Assembly (NCBI GenBank): GCA_963772815.1
Contig: CAVYYV010000007.1
Location: forward strand, 1 to 64,000
Direction of reading: 5' to 3'
Origin: DATFFO01 sp963772815
Lineage (GTDB): Bacteria; Actinomycetota; Acidimicrobiia; Spongiisociales; ZC4RG35
DNA: 64,000 bases
The notes beneath the pieces are model-generated. The model saw only the letters and a program-made list of their open reading frames with translations. It did not search any database and had not been told where the DNA came from. This document shows, in pieces, positions 1 to 8,682 of this stretch. A program made the position numbers and the translations under genes. Each line of letters opens with the position of its first letter. The first letter of the stretch is position 1.

Positions 1-327
1 CGGAGTGGCGTCGATGAGGTCCCGTTTTGGCCACGGCCAATCAGGGCGGCGCGCCACCCAGGCGTCGAGCGAGGCAGCCAGGTCGTCGGCCACGTCGACC
101 GTCTTCGAGTTCGACGGATAGAGAATCTGGGGGTGTAGGCGACCGCGGGGCGGCGGCTCTGGTCCGGCTGCGGTCCATGTGTGTATCGGAGCCAGGTGCT
201 GCCTGCCCAGGCGCGAGGTTGCCACCTGGGCAACGGTGACCTCGTGTCCGGCCGCCGCCAGGGAGCTGAGCAGGGCGGTGCTGCGTGGCGACAGGTCGCT
301 CCTGCCACTCATGAGTGTGACACGCAC
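1..327 (-). CDS. Glycosyltransferase, N-terminal part (cut by window edge)
   Basis: An open reading frame with no stop runs from a GTG at 327 to the window edge, at least 109 codons. It begins with a short hydrophobic beta-strand (VRVTLMSGR) followed by a helix and a second strand (AAAGHEVTVAQ), the usual opening of the nucleotide-fold N-domain of GT-B glycosyltransferases. An ATG at 312 is an alternative start. It lies 70 bp downstream of a membrane glycosyltransferase-like gene on the same strand, which supports a polysaccharide or glycolipid role. The catalytic C-domain is outside the window, so donor and acceptor cannot be named. The family call is inference from the N-terminal fold pattern alone. 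Confidence 0.5.
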   Translation of the reverse strand, partial: MRVTLMSGRSDLSPRSTALLSSLAAAGHEVTVAQVATSRLGRQHLAPIHTWTAAGPEPPPRGRLHPQILYPSNSKTVDVADDLAASLDAWVARRPDWPWPKRDLIDATP

Positions 328-397
328 GGCGCTGAGCAGACTACCCCAAGACAGTGGCGGTAGATATCTGGTCGCCAGATCCCGAGGTGTCTCCGCC

Positions 398-1919
398 TTA
401 CTGCAGGTCAATCACCCATAGGGGTTCGGGTCCGACGTCAAGCACCTCCACCCTCAGGTGCAACTGCTCCACGGCTTCCTGCCAGTGTTGCCGTTCGCTT
501 CGGATCACGTGCGAACGGATGACCCAGACATGGTCCGCGCCACGGCGCCTGGCAACCGCCAAAGCTGATATGAGGGCCTCGTGGACTGAACGCTCATCGC
601 GGTTCGTTGCGTAGACGATCGAATCTTCGTCTGCAACTCGGGTGATGAATCCAGTCGCAACGATGTCACTAGCCAAGTAGTCCACTTTCTGTGACGGCCA
701 GTAGAGAGCCACGCCGAAGTTGCCGGCCGAGTTGACGAGGACCACATCACTCGGATGCCGTTCGGACACTACATATTCCGTCTGGGCTCGGACATCCTCC
801 TTGCTAGGCAGGGGAGTCTTGCCTATGTGTGACTTGACGTTTAGGAAGAACAAGCCGGTCAACAGGACAGCGGTCAAAATCCCCAGTAACGGCATGAATT
901 GGCAACTCGCTTCTACCAGATACAAAGCCCCGACGGCACAGACCACCGCAACCGTGATCAGTACAAAGTAGGAGGTCCGACCATTGAGAAATGGGTAGAC
1001 GTCCAGGAGGCCAAGGACCACTAACTCAATTGGCAGCAAACACAAGGCGATCGTCACCGCCGGCAGTCCCGACCGGCGGATCTTGATCAAACCCGAGACA
1101 AAGAGAGGAAGTGACGCGATTCCCCAGCCAACACCAGGTGCAACAACGTCACTCATTCGTGTCCAGATTGTCCTCAATACCGACCCCGCCGAACCAGTCA
1201 AGAAGAATTTCGACCAGTAGGAAGTGAGGGCTTGGTTCCGCGCCCGCGGGATACACAAAGATGACAAGGATCAAACCGATGCCCAGCCCGGCAATCAGGC
1301 CTGACACGAGGGTCTGACGGAGTTGCAACCACTCCCGCTTGGCCAAGGCCACGATTGAAAGGCCACCAAAAACGGAGAGACTGACAAGAATTGATGTGCT
1401 GCTCATGGCGGCGCCGACGATCGAAGCCAGGACGAGAACCACCCTGGCCCGCTTTGTCCACGATCTCTCCGCTACTGCCGCAGAAGCGAGAATGGCGAGG
1501 GCCATCAAGGCGTCGGCGGTGTATTGCTTCAGGTCATTGCGCATTAGCGCTGCTGGAGTCAGGGCCAAAGCAGCCGCCGTCGCCAGAGCAGCTCCCGAGG
1601 CTGTCACAGCTCGGGTCCAACGCAGTGAGTAGGCGAAAACAGCTGACGCGATGACCCCGCCGATGGTGAACGCCAGAGGTATTAGGCGCGCTGCCTCGGG
1701 GAAGGGCCAGGGGATAGCCCAGACGAGGAACGTGAAACCGATTGGCGTTACGCTGGTTATTGAGGGCAACTCTCGAATAGGCGCCTTCGAAGCGACCGCC
1801 ACCCACGACTCATCGAGCCAAAGAGGTTTCGAGAGCAGGTGGGAAGGGTCGTGCAGGGCGAGTAACGAGGTACAGATGACCGCTAGTACCACGTGCCACG
1901 GCCGGATCTTCGTCACCAC
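398..1919 (-). CDS. GT-C-type membrane glycosyltransferase-like protein, frameshifted
   Basis: Two overlapping minus-strand frames (1149-1919 and 398-1267) together make one polytopic membrane protein of about 500 residues. The N-terminal half has a first membrane helix, then a loop with the motif LWLDESW. That aromatic/acidic D-E signature is typical of the first extracytoplasmic loop of GT39/PMT-like GT-C enzymes, which use polyprenyl-phosphate sugars. Several more membrane helices follow, and the C-terminal half ends in a soluble alpha/beta domain. The frame must change near 1200-1220, since both frames are coherent on either side. It is probably a sequence error, though a true pseudogene is possible. 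The surrounding DNA looks less GC-rich than the rest of the window. The exact substrate is unknown. Confidence 0.6.
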
Positions 1920-2110
1920 AATCCCTCAAGCCTCGCGCCGGCCTCACAGAGTAACGTACAGTCCTACCACCAGTTCACACACGTGGACAAAGTCAGCTTC
2001 GACACGGGCTCTCCAAGCTGGATGCATGGAACAACACCAGACCGGCAGACTCTGCTACTCGCCTACAACCTTTACCCCCCTTCATGTTCGTAGCGATGGA
2101 AAGGCAGCGC

Positions 2111-3760
2111 TCAGCCCAGGGCCCGGTGAAGCATTGCCGCCATCTCGCCCCTGGTTATGGGTGAGTCGGGGCAGTAGTGGTCGTTGGTGGGTGGGTTGCA
2201 GCCTTTGGTGATTCCGGCTTGGGCCAGGGCGTTGATGGCGGACTCGAAGATGGATCCGTCGTCATCGACGAAAGCGTTGGGTCCTGAAGGCAGCGATAGG
2301 CCCTTGACCAGGAAGGCGGCGGCCTCTCCTCTGGTTATGGGTGAGTCGGGGCAGTAGTGGTCGTTGGTGGGTGGGTTGCAGCCTTTGGTGATTCCGGCTT
2401 GGGCCAGGGCGTTGATGGCCGATTCGAAGATGGATCCGTCGTCGTCGGTGAACGCGCCGGGTCCCGGTGACAGCTTCAAGGAACGCTGCAGGAATGCCGC
2501 CATCTCCCCCCGGCTCACCTCCCTCTGCGGGCAGAAGAGATCGTTGATCGGTGGGTTGCAACCCCTGGTTGCACCGATCGCCGCCAGCCAGACGATGTCG
2601 GTGTCGAAGGCTGATGCGTGGATGTCTGTGAGTTTGGCCGCCACGGTGGACAGATCGGTGGTGAGTCGGGTCCCGTAGAAGGTGGTCGCCGCCAGAGCAT
2701 CGAGAGGGGTCCCGTGAACGCCGAGGCGCGTGATCAGCTCTTGAGGTGACAGGCCCGGGTTGACCGACAGCATGAGCGCGGCCGTCCCCGAGACCTCTGC
2801 GGCTGAGAACGAGGTGCCGGTCACGGATGCGAACGAGCCCATGGTCGACAGCGTGGTTGTGGCGATGTCCACTCCCGGAGCTCCGATGTCGATGGTTGCC
2901 TTCCCGGTGTTGGAGCCGGACCAGAGGTCGTCGTTCTGGTCTGTGGCGGCCACCGCCACCAGGTTCGGGTTGGGCAGGCTGGCCGGCACGAACTCCTGGC
3001 CGTCCACGTCGGTGGAGGTATTGCCGGCCGCCGCCACCACCAGAACCCCTTTGCTCTGGGCGTAGTCGAGCGCGTCGCTGAGCGGTCCGGGCTGGGCGAA
3101 CCCTCCCAGCGAGAGGTTGATGATGTCGGCTCCAGAATCGACGGCATAGACGATTCCCCAGGCGACGTCGAACAAACCGCAACTCGTCGAACAGGCGCGG
3201 ATCGGCAGAATGGTGGCGGTCGGGGCGATGCCGGCCACGCCGACTCCGTTCAGTGATGCGACCGCCACTCCTGCCACCTCGGTGCCGTGGCCAACCGTCG
3301 GATCGCTCGGGTCGTTGTCGTCGTCGACGATGTCCCATCCGTGGACATCGTCTACCAGGCCATTGCCGTCGTCGTCGATCCCGTTGCCGGCGATCTCGCC
3401 GCTGTTGGTATAGATGCGGTCGGACAGATCCGGGTGACTCAGCTCGATGCCGCTGTCGACGAGGGCGATGAGCACGCTGGGGTCTCCGGTCGTCTCCTCC
3501 CAGGCGCGTTGGACTCCGAGCGGGACCAGTGCCCACTCGTCACTCGACAGCGGCTCGGCGGTTGGGTCCGGCCCGAGCAGATCGAGACGGGTGTCGGGCA
3601 CCCATTGGGTGTCCGCAGCTACCTCGCTCAAGGGCATCCGATGCCACCCAAGAACGGATCTGTTTTGCTGGCTCGCATTGACCGCAGGCGGATCGCGTAC
3701 TAGAACCGTCCCACTGCCGTTTGGAGCCAGGAGCAGAGCGAGCAGCAGCCAGGGAAGCAC
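2111..3760 (-). CDS. Secreted subtilisin-like (S8) protease with three SLH-like repeats
   Basis: A 549-residue protein from a GTG start, with a signal-peptide-like hydrophobic N-terminus (residues 1-16). The S8 catalytic triad is visible: Asp102 in ALVDSG, His158 in GHGTEVAG and Ser317 in GTSFSA, with oxyanion Asn247 in AAAGN. An Asp/Asn-rich loop (residues 125-153) resembles the calcium-binding loops of secreted subtilases. From about residue 375 come three units of about 60 residues with the pattern D-D-D-G-S, GCNPP..N, FCP/YCP, TRGE(M)AAFL. They resemble S-layer-homology units but carry a Cys pair. It likely cleaves proteins outside the cell or at the surface. The last two repeats are nearly identical in DNA. 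It is divergent from the CAP-domain gene. Confidence 0.9.
   Translation of the reverse strand: MLPWLLLALLLAPNGSGTVLVRDPPAVNASQQNRSVLGWHRMPLSEVAADTQWVPDTRLDLLGPDPTAEPLSSDEWALVPLGVQRAWEETTGDPSVLIALVDSGIELSHPDLSDRIYTNSGEIAGNGIDDDGNGLVDDVHGWDIVDDDNDPSDPTVGHGTEVAGVAVASLNGVGVAGIAPTATILPIRACSTSCGLFDVAWGIVYAVDSGADIINLSLGGFAQPGPLSDALDYAQSKGVLVVAAAGNTSTDVDGQEFVPASLPNPNLVAVAATDQNDDLWSGSNTGKATIDIGAPGVDIATTTLSTMGSFASVTGTSFSAAEVSGTAALMLSVNPGLSPQELITRLGVHGTPLDALAATTFYGTRLTTDLSTVAAKLTDIHASAFDTDIVWLAAIGATRGCNPPINDLFCPQREVSRGEMAAFLQRSLKLSPGPGAFTDDDGSIFESAINALAQAGITKGCNPPTNDHYCPDSPITRGEAAAFLVKGLSLPSGPNAFVDDDGSIFESAINALAQAGITKGCNPPTNDHYCPDSPITRGEMAAMLHRALG
2151..2419 (-). repeat. Near-identical 180-bp tandem duplication inside the subtilase gene
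   Basis: The 89 bases at 2151-2239 recur without change at 2331-2419, an offset of exactly 180 bp or 60 codons, and similarity continues past the identical block. This covers the last two SLH-like units of the protease. The other repeat units in the window are far more diverged in DNA, so this pair looks like a recent in-frame duplication or gene conversion. Confidence 0.9.
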
Positions 3761-3769
3761 GTCGCAAGG

Positions 3770-3775
3770 GTATTA
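3770..3775 (-). promoter_or_regulatory. Putative -10 element of the subtilase gene
   Basis: The minus strand reads TAATAC nine bases before the GTG start, and no Shine-Dalgarno-like sequence lies between. This fits leaderless transcription, as at several other genes in the window. No clear -35 is seen. Confidence 0.35.
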
Positions 3776-3874
3776 GGGATGCGACTCAACCGGCTCTGGT
3801 CGTTCGTCTGGTTCCGCCGGCACAGTTGGAGCGTCGCGCTCAAGAGCGGCGTGCGAACGGACGATGAATGATTT

Positions 3875-4858
3875 GTGCATCTGAGTAGCCGCGCTGGCAA
3901 AGCCTCGACAGTTGTAATGCTCGTAGTAGCGCTCCTGGCGTCGACCATGGCGGTGGCGCAGGCGAGCGCGTCGAGCGACGAGCAGAGACTCGTCAACCTC
4001 ATCAACGCCGAAAGGGCGGCGGTGGGCGTTCCCGAGCTGATAGTGGTGCCCGATCTGGTGGCCGGCGCCGAGGGCCAGGCTGCTCGGATGGCGGACGCGG
4101 GGACCATATTCCATAACCAGAACCTGGGTGACATCACCTCGGGTTGGCAGATGCTCGGAGAGAACGTGGGAATGGGCGGCACCGTCGACGGCCTCCACCA
4201 GGCATTCATGAACTCTTCCGGGCACCGGGCGAACATCCTCAACCCGGCCTATGACGGCGTCGGCGTCGGCGTGGTGTGGAAGGCGGGGATCCCCTACGTG
4301 TCCGAAGTCTTCATGGACCCGATCGAGCCTCTTCCCGGCCAGTACACGCCACCCTTCTACGACGACGACGGCTCCATTTTCGAGTCGGACATCATCACCA
4401 TCTTCAATCTGGGGATCACCAAGGGTTGCGCCTCCAACCGCTACTGCCCGGACGATCCCGTGACACGGGGTGAGATGGCCGCCATGCTGGTCCGTGCCTT
4501 TGACATCCCCCGCTCGGGCAGCGACCTGTTCGCCGACGACAACAGCTCCGTGTTCGAGGCCGACATCAATGCCCTGGCCGCAGCCGGTGTCACCATGGGC
4601 TGCGCACCCGACCGCTACTGCCCCGATCGGCGGATCTCCAGGGGAGAGATGGCCATCTTCCTCACCCGGGTGCTGGATCTCCCATCGGCGCCGCCGGCCG
4701 GATTCACCGACACCGCCGGCAATATGGCCGCCTCTGCAATCGACTCCCTTGCCGCCGCCGAGATAACCAAGGGTTGCACGTCGACGACCTTCTGTCCCGA
4801 CGCCAACGTGACGCGAGGCCAGATGGCGGCCTTCCTGGTGCGCGCCCTCGAGCGCTGA
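3875..4858 (+). CDS. Secreted CAP/SCP-domain protein with three SLH-like repeats
   Basis: A 327-residue protein from a GTG start with an N-terminal signal peptide (hydrophobic run at residues 12-30). Residues about 36-150 form a CAP (SCP/PR-1) domain: an opening LVNLINAERAAVG helix, FHNQNL, GENVGMGG and SSGHRANILNPAYDGVGVGVV, the usual CAP His and Asn/Gly signatures. Bacterial CAP proteins are extracellular and their activity is mostly undefined. Three SLH-like units follow (residues about 160-327). Unlike the neighbours, these have the short Cys spacing CX5C (GCASNRYC, GCAPDRYC) rather than CX8C. It is divergent from the subtilase and followed by another cassette protein, so the cluster looks like a set of surface proteins sharing an attachment module. 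Confidence 0.9.
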   Translation: MHLSSRAGKASTVVMLVVALLASTMAVAQASASSDEQRLVNLINAERAAVGVPELIVVPDLVAGAEGQAARMADAGTIFHNQNLGDITSGWQMLGENVGMGGTVDGLHQAFMNSSGHRANILNPAYDGVGVGVVWKAGIPYVSEVFMDPIEPLPGQYTPPFYDDDGSIFESDIITIFNLGITKGCASNRYCPDDPVTRGEMAAMLVRAFDIPRSGSDLFADDNSSVFEADINALAAAGVTMGCAPDRYCPDRRISRGEMAIFLTRVLDLPSAPPAGFTDTAGNMAASAIDSLAAAEITKGCTSTTFCPDANVTRGQMAAFLVRALER

Positions 4859-4902
4859 GCCACCTTCCGCCGGTCTCACTCCACTAGTACCGACGGATCG
4901 CG

Positions 4903-4908
4903 TAGGCT
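4903..4908 (+). promoter_or_regulatory. Putative -10 element, leaderless type
   Basis: TAGGCT sits seven bases before the GTG at 4916, and there is no room for a ribosome-binding site. The same spacing recurs before the DUF3499, comF and secA starts. Confidence 0.4.
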
Positions 4909-4915
4909 GTCGCCG

Positions 4916-6622
4916 GTGAGGTTGCGTACCGGAGTCATGCTGACGCTCCTGATCCTGGCGGTGTCGCTGCCCGCCTGGGGGGCGCTGCCTCCCGGGGGGA
5001 CATTCGTCGACGACGACGGCTCGGTTCATGAGCAGGACATCGAGGCGATCGCTGCCGCAGACATCACCCGGGGTTGCAATCCGCCCTGGGGAGACGAGTT
5101 CTGCCCCACCCGTCCGGTGACCCGGGGAGAGATGGCAGCCTTTCTCAATCGGGCCCTCGGCCTCCCAGCCGGGCCAGATGCCTTTATCGACGACGGGGTG
5201 TCGGTGTTCCAGGCCGATATCAATGCCATCGCCGCCGCCGGGGTCACCAAGGGCTGCAACCCGCCCACCAACGACCGGTTCTGTCCCAGTAGGACCATCA
5301 CACGGGGGGAGATGGCCGCCTTTCTCACCCGGGCCTATCACTACGTGGCCACCGAGCACAACGTGTTCGTCGACGACGATGGGTCGGTTTTCGAGAACGA
5401 CATCGATGCCCTGGCCTCGGCCGGGGTCACCAAGGGCTGCAACCCGCCCGCCAACGACCGCTTCTGCCCCAATGACCCGGTCACGCGCCAGCAGATGGCC
5501 AGCTTCCTGGCCCGGGCCCAGAACCTGCCTCGGCCCGAGGTTCCCGCTCGTCCCGACGTGACGTTGCGCCAGGTCGCCTCCGGGCTCACCCAGCCCACCT
5601 ATGCCGTGGCACCGCCAGGTGACGATCGGATCTTCGTCGTGGAGAAGGGCGGCAAGATCGAGGTTGTCGTGGGCGGAAAGGTCCTGCCCACCCCCTTCCT
5701 CGACATCTCGGACCGGGTTGAGAACCGGGGTGAGATGGGACTGCTCTCGATGGCCTTCCATCCCGAATTCCCGACCGACGATCGTGTGTTCGTCTACTAC
5801 TCGCACCAGAACGCCAACGGGTCGCTCGAGTCGCGGATCTCGTCGTTCCATCTCAGTAGCGATCCCAACCGGCTAGACCCGACCGAGACCCGGATCCTGA
5901 CCATTCCCGAGCCGTTCACCAACCACAACGGGGGCCATCTGTTGTTCACTCCGGACGGCTACCTCATGGTTGGCGTCGGTGACGGAGGCGGTGCCAACGA
6001 TCCGAACGGAAACGGCCAGAACAGCAACACGCTGCTCGGCTCCCTGTTGCGCATCGACATCAGCAATCCTCCGTACGTCAACCCCGGGGACAATCCTTTC
6101 GTCGGCGGGCCCGGCCGGGACGAGATCTGGGCGGTGGGGCTGCGTAACCCGTGGCGTATCTGGATCGACCAGGGCCTGCTGTACGTGGCAGATGTGGGCC
6201 AGGATGCTCGCGAGGAGGTCGACGTGGTCTCCCTCGGCCGCCCATTGGTGAATTACGGCTGGTCCCGGTTCGAGGGCTCGACCTGCAACCTGAACGACAC
6301 CGACCCGTCCTGTGCCTCATCGGGGATGCAGTTCCCGCTCGTCGAGTACACCCACGACGGCGGAGCGTGCTCCTTGACCGGGGGCATCGTCTATCGGGGC
6401 TCGGCGTTGCCGTGGCTGGACGGGCACTACTTCTACGGTGACCTGTGCGCCGGATTCATCCGCAGCTTCCGTACCTGGGACGGCACCTCGGCCGATGATC
6501 AACAGGATTGGGCCTCGCGGCTGGGGAAGGTCCCGGCCCTTTGGTCGTTCGGGGTGGATGGGTTCGGCGAGATGCTGGTGGTGTCGGGGCAGGGCGTTGT
6601 CTACCGGCTCGAGGCCAAATGA
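4916..6622 (+). CDS. Secreted sugar dehydrogenase (GSDH, PQQ-type) with N-terminal SLH-like repeats
   Basis: A 568-residue protein with a signal peptide (residues 1-22). Three SLH-like repeats come first (about 27-205), each with GC(N)PP..FCP and TRGEMAAFL. The C-terminal part (about 210-568) is a glucose/sorbosone dehydrogenase beta-propeller: VASGLTQPTYAVAPPGDDRIFVVEKGG, LLSMAFHPEF, NHNGGHLLFTPDGYLMVGVGDGG, GLRNPWRIWID and GSLLRIDI are family signatures. Related enzymes oxidise aldoses with pyrroloquinoline quinone; cofactor and substrate are inference here. The cassette is N-terminal, whereas the four other carriers have it at the C-terminus. The stop overlaps the next ATG (ATGA), so translation is probably coupled to the M15 peptidase gene. 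Confidence 0.9.
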   Translation: MRLRTGVMLTLLILAVSLPAWGALPPGGTFVDDDGSVHEQDIEAIAAADITRGCNPPWGDEFCPTRPVTRGEMAAFLNRALGLPAGPDAFIDDGVSVFQADINAIAAAGVTKGCNPPTNDRFCPSRTITRGEMAAFLTRAYHYVATEHNVFVDDDGSVFENDIDALASAGVTKGCNPPANDRFCPNDPVTRQQMASFLARAQNLPRPEVPARPDVTLRQVASGLTQPTYAVAPPGDDRIFVVEKGGKIEVVVGGKVLPTPFLDISDRVENRGEMGLLSMAFHPEFPTDDRVFVYYSHQNANGSLESRISSFHLSSDPNRLDPTETRILTIPEPFTNHNGGHLLFTPDGYLMVGVGDGGGANDPNGNGQNSNTLLGSLLRIDISNPPYVNPGDNPFVGGPGRDEIWAVGLRNPWRIWIDQGLLYVADVGQDAREEVDVVSLGRPLVNYGWSRFEGSTCNLNDTDPSCASSGMQFPLVEYTHDGGACSLTGGIVYRGSALPWLDGHYFYGDLCAGFIRSFRTWDGTSADDQQDWASRLGKVPALWSFGVDGFGEMLVVSGQGVVYRLEAK

Positions 6623-8682
6623 CGCTGAGCCGATTGGCTCGCCTGGGGGCTGCCCTGATCCTGGCTATCGCCGTCGGGGCCGGCCCACTAACCGCCCGGG
6701 CCGACACGGAGCTCGTATCCGAGTCCTTTGGCTGTGGCTATTCGCGTTTCTACATGCCCCACACCGGGACCCGGGGCTCCCTGCCCCTCTCCCTGCCGGT
6801 GCGGGGGCCGGCCGGGGCCCTGTTCGGGCGGACACTCGGTGCGGCTAAGAACAACCTGGTTCGGTGGACGGTGCCCATGTCGGACGGGGCCCGGGTGCAG
6901 GTGAACCGCGCCCTGCTGCCTGTCCTCCACCAGGTCGAGAAGAACCTGGCCGCCGAGGCTGCCCAGGGTCATTACTACAAAGTTCACGCTGCCTACACCT
7001 CGGCCTACAACTCTCGCACCAGCGTCTCCCATGACGGGATCAGCTATCACGCCCTCGGGGCCGCCATCGACATCAACTCCAATCGCAACCCCTACCGGCT
7101 CGACAACCGACTGATAACCGACATGCCCGATTGGTTCGTGAAAGCATGGGAGGACGCCGGCATGTGCTGGGGCGGTCACTGGCAGGGAGTCAAGGACACC
7201 ATGCATTTCTCCTGGGTGGGCCCGGCCGGAACTCCGGGCTACGGCGGCGTCCCCGCTCCGCTTCCTCCACTCACCGATCCCGCCGCCTTCACGTCGCGGG
7301 CCGGGTCCGACCACGAGGTTGTGTTTGGGCCGGGTGGAGGCCAAATCGTCATCGACGTCAGCGGTGACGGTGCGCCGGACGTGGTCCAGATGCGGCAATG
7401 GGGCCAGGACGCTGTGCTGGAGGCGGCCACCTCCCGGGGGGGATTCGAGGCGTGCGGGGTGTGGCGGTGGTGGATAGCCGACCCCCCTCCCGGCCGGGCC
7501 TACATGGCTGACCTGACCGGCTCGTCCAGGCCCGACCTGGTCTTTGTCGAGGACACCGGCAGCTTCCTGGCGCTGCATTCGTACTCGGCGGCGGATGGTT
7601 ACGCCACTCGCTCTGATGTGATTACCCAGGTTCCCTCGGCCGATTCGGCCGATCTGGTCTTCGGAGATGCCAATGGAGACGGGGCAGACGACCTGTGGGT
7701 CGTCTCTTCAGGTGCCGGCGGCATCGACGTCCAGGTCTGGTCGGCGGCCAGCTCGTTCGCCGAGACGATCGCCAACGGGAGCGTGGCCGGGGCGCAGCTC
7801 GAGCCTGATACCCGCCTGGCGGTGGCCGACCGTGATGTGGACGGCCGGGAGGACCTCCTGATGGTGACGCCGGGGGCGACAGCCTCCAGCGTGCAGGTGG
7901 TCTCTGCCACGGCTCTGAGTCAGGTGGCGGAGAGCGTGTCGGCGCCCGCCCTGGCCACCGGGGACCTGCTCGGCTTCGAGGACTATGACGGAGATGGGCG
8001 TCCCGATTTGGAGGTTCTGTCCCCCGATGGGGTGATCCGGGCCTGGGCCGGAAACACTCCTTTGGCCGGTTACGCCGCCGAGACCTGGTTCCTCCCGGCC
8101 GATTTCCGATGCTCGCCCGACACGGTTCCATACCTGCACGAGGGCCGATTCGCCGACGACGACGCGTCGGTGTTCGTGGCCGATATCGAGTGGTTGGCTG
8201 ACACCAGCATCACGCGTGGGTGCAACCCGCCGTTCAACGATTGGTTCTGCCCCGACGACACCGTCACCAGAGGGCAGATGGCCGCTTTCCTCAACCGGGC
8301 CCTGGGTCTGGCACCGGCCCAGAGCCAATTCGTCGACACCGGGGGTTCGGTGTTCGAAGCCGACATCGGCGCCCTCGCCGCGGCGGGGATCACCAAGGGT
8401 TGCGACCCTCCCTCCAACCAGCACTTCTGCCCGGACGATCCGGTGACGAGGGGACAGATGGCGGCTTTCCTGGTGCGCGCCCTGGGCCTGGCGGCCGGTA
8501 AGGGTACGTTCGTGGACACGGCAGGGTCCGTCTTTGGCGACGACATCGCTTCACTGGCCGGGGCGGGGATCACCAAGGGTTGTGACCCACCTGCCAACCA
8601 GCACTTCTGCCCGGACGCCCCGGTGACGAGGGGTCAGATGGCGGCCTTCCTGCACCGCGCCGCCGCCTGGCTCCCGGGCTGA
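6619..8682 (+). CDS. Secreted M15 (VanY-like) peptidase with FG-GAP repeats and SLH-like cassette
   Basis: The start chosen is the ATG at 6619, overlapping the preceding stop and followed directly by a signal peptide (LARLGAALILAIAVGAG). It gives 687 residues. Around residues 95-215 lies an M15 D-Ala-D-Ala carboxypeptidase/endopeptidase domain: SVSHDGISYHALGAAIDIN carries the zinc His and Asp, and DTMHFSW the last zinc His. The middle (about 225-490) holds FG-GAP/VCBS-like segments such as DVSGDGAPDVVQM, DANGDGADDLWV and DYDGDGRPDLEV, which probably bind calcium. Three SLH-like units with CX8C cysteine pairs end the protein. It likely trims peptidoglycan stem peptides at the surface. The 3' end overlaps the convergent MetE-like gene by 49 bp. 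Confidence 0.88.
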   Translation: MTLSRLARLGAALILAIAVGAGPLTARADTELVSESFGCGYSRFYMPHTGTRGSLPLSLPVRGPAGALFGRTLGAAKNNLVRWTVPMSDGARVQVNRALLPVLHQVEKNLAAEAAQGHYYKVHAAYTSAYNSRTSVSHDGISYHALGAAIDINSNRNPYRLDNRLITDMPDWFVKAWEDAGMCWGGHWQGVKDTMHFSWVGPAGTPGYGGVPAPLPPLTDPAAFTSRAGSDHEVVFGPGGGQIVIDVSGDGAPDVVQMRQWGQDAVLEAATSRGGFEACGVWRWWIADPPPGRAYMADLTGSSRPDLVFVEDTGSFLALHSYSAADGYATRSDVITQVPSADSADLVFGDANGDGADDLWVVSSGAGGIDVQVWSAASSFAETIANGSVAGAQLEPDTRLAVADRDVDGREDLLMVTPGATASSVQVVSATALSQVAESVSAPALATGDLLGFEDYDGDGRPDLEVLSPDGVIRAWAGNTPLAGYAAETWFLPADFRCSPDTVPYLHEGRFADDDASVFVADIEWLADTSITRGCNPPFNDWFCPDDTVTRGQMAAFLNRALGLAPAQSQFVDTGGSVFEADIGALAAAGITKGCDPPSNQHFCPDDPVTRGQMAAFLVRALGLAAGKGTFVDTAGSVFGDDIASLAGAGITKGCDPPANQHFCPDAPVTRGQMAAFLHRAAAWLPG

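Noticed and set aside
3773..5851. 692-codon open frame on the minus strand
   Set aside because: It is antisense to the CAP and sugar-dehydrogenase genes. Its length comes from the GC-rich third positions of those genes, and the product has no domain.
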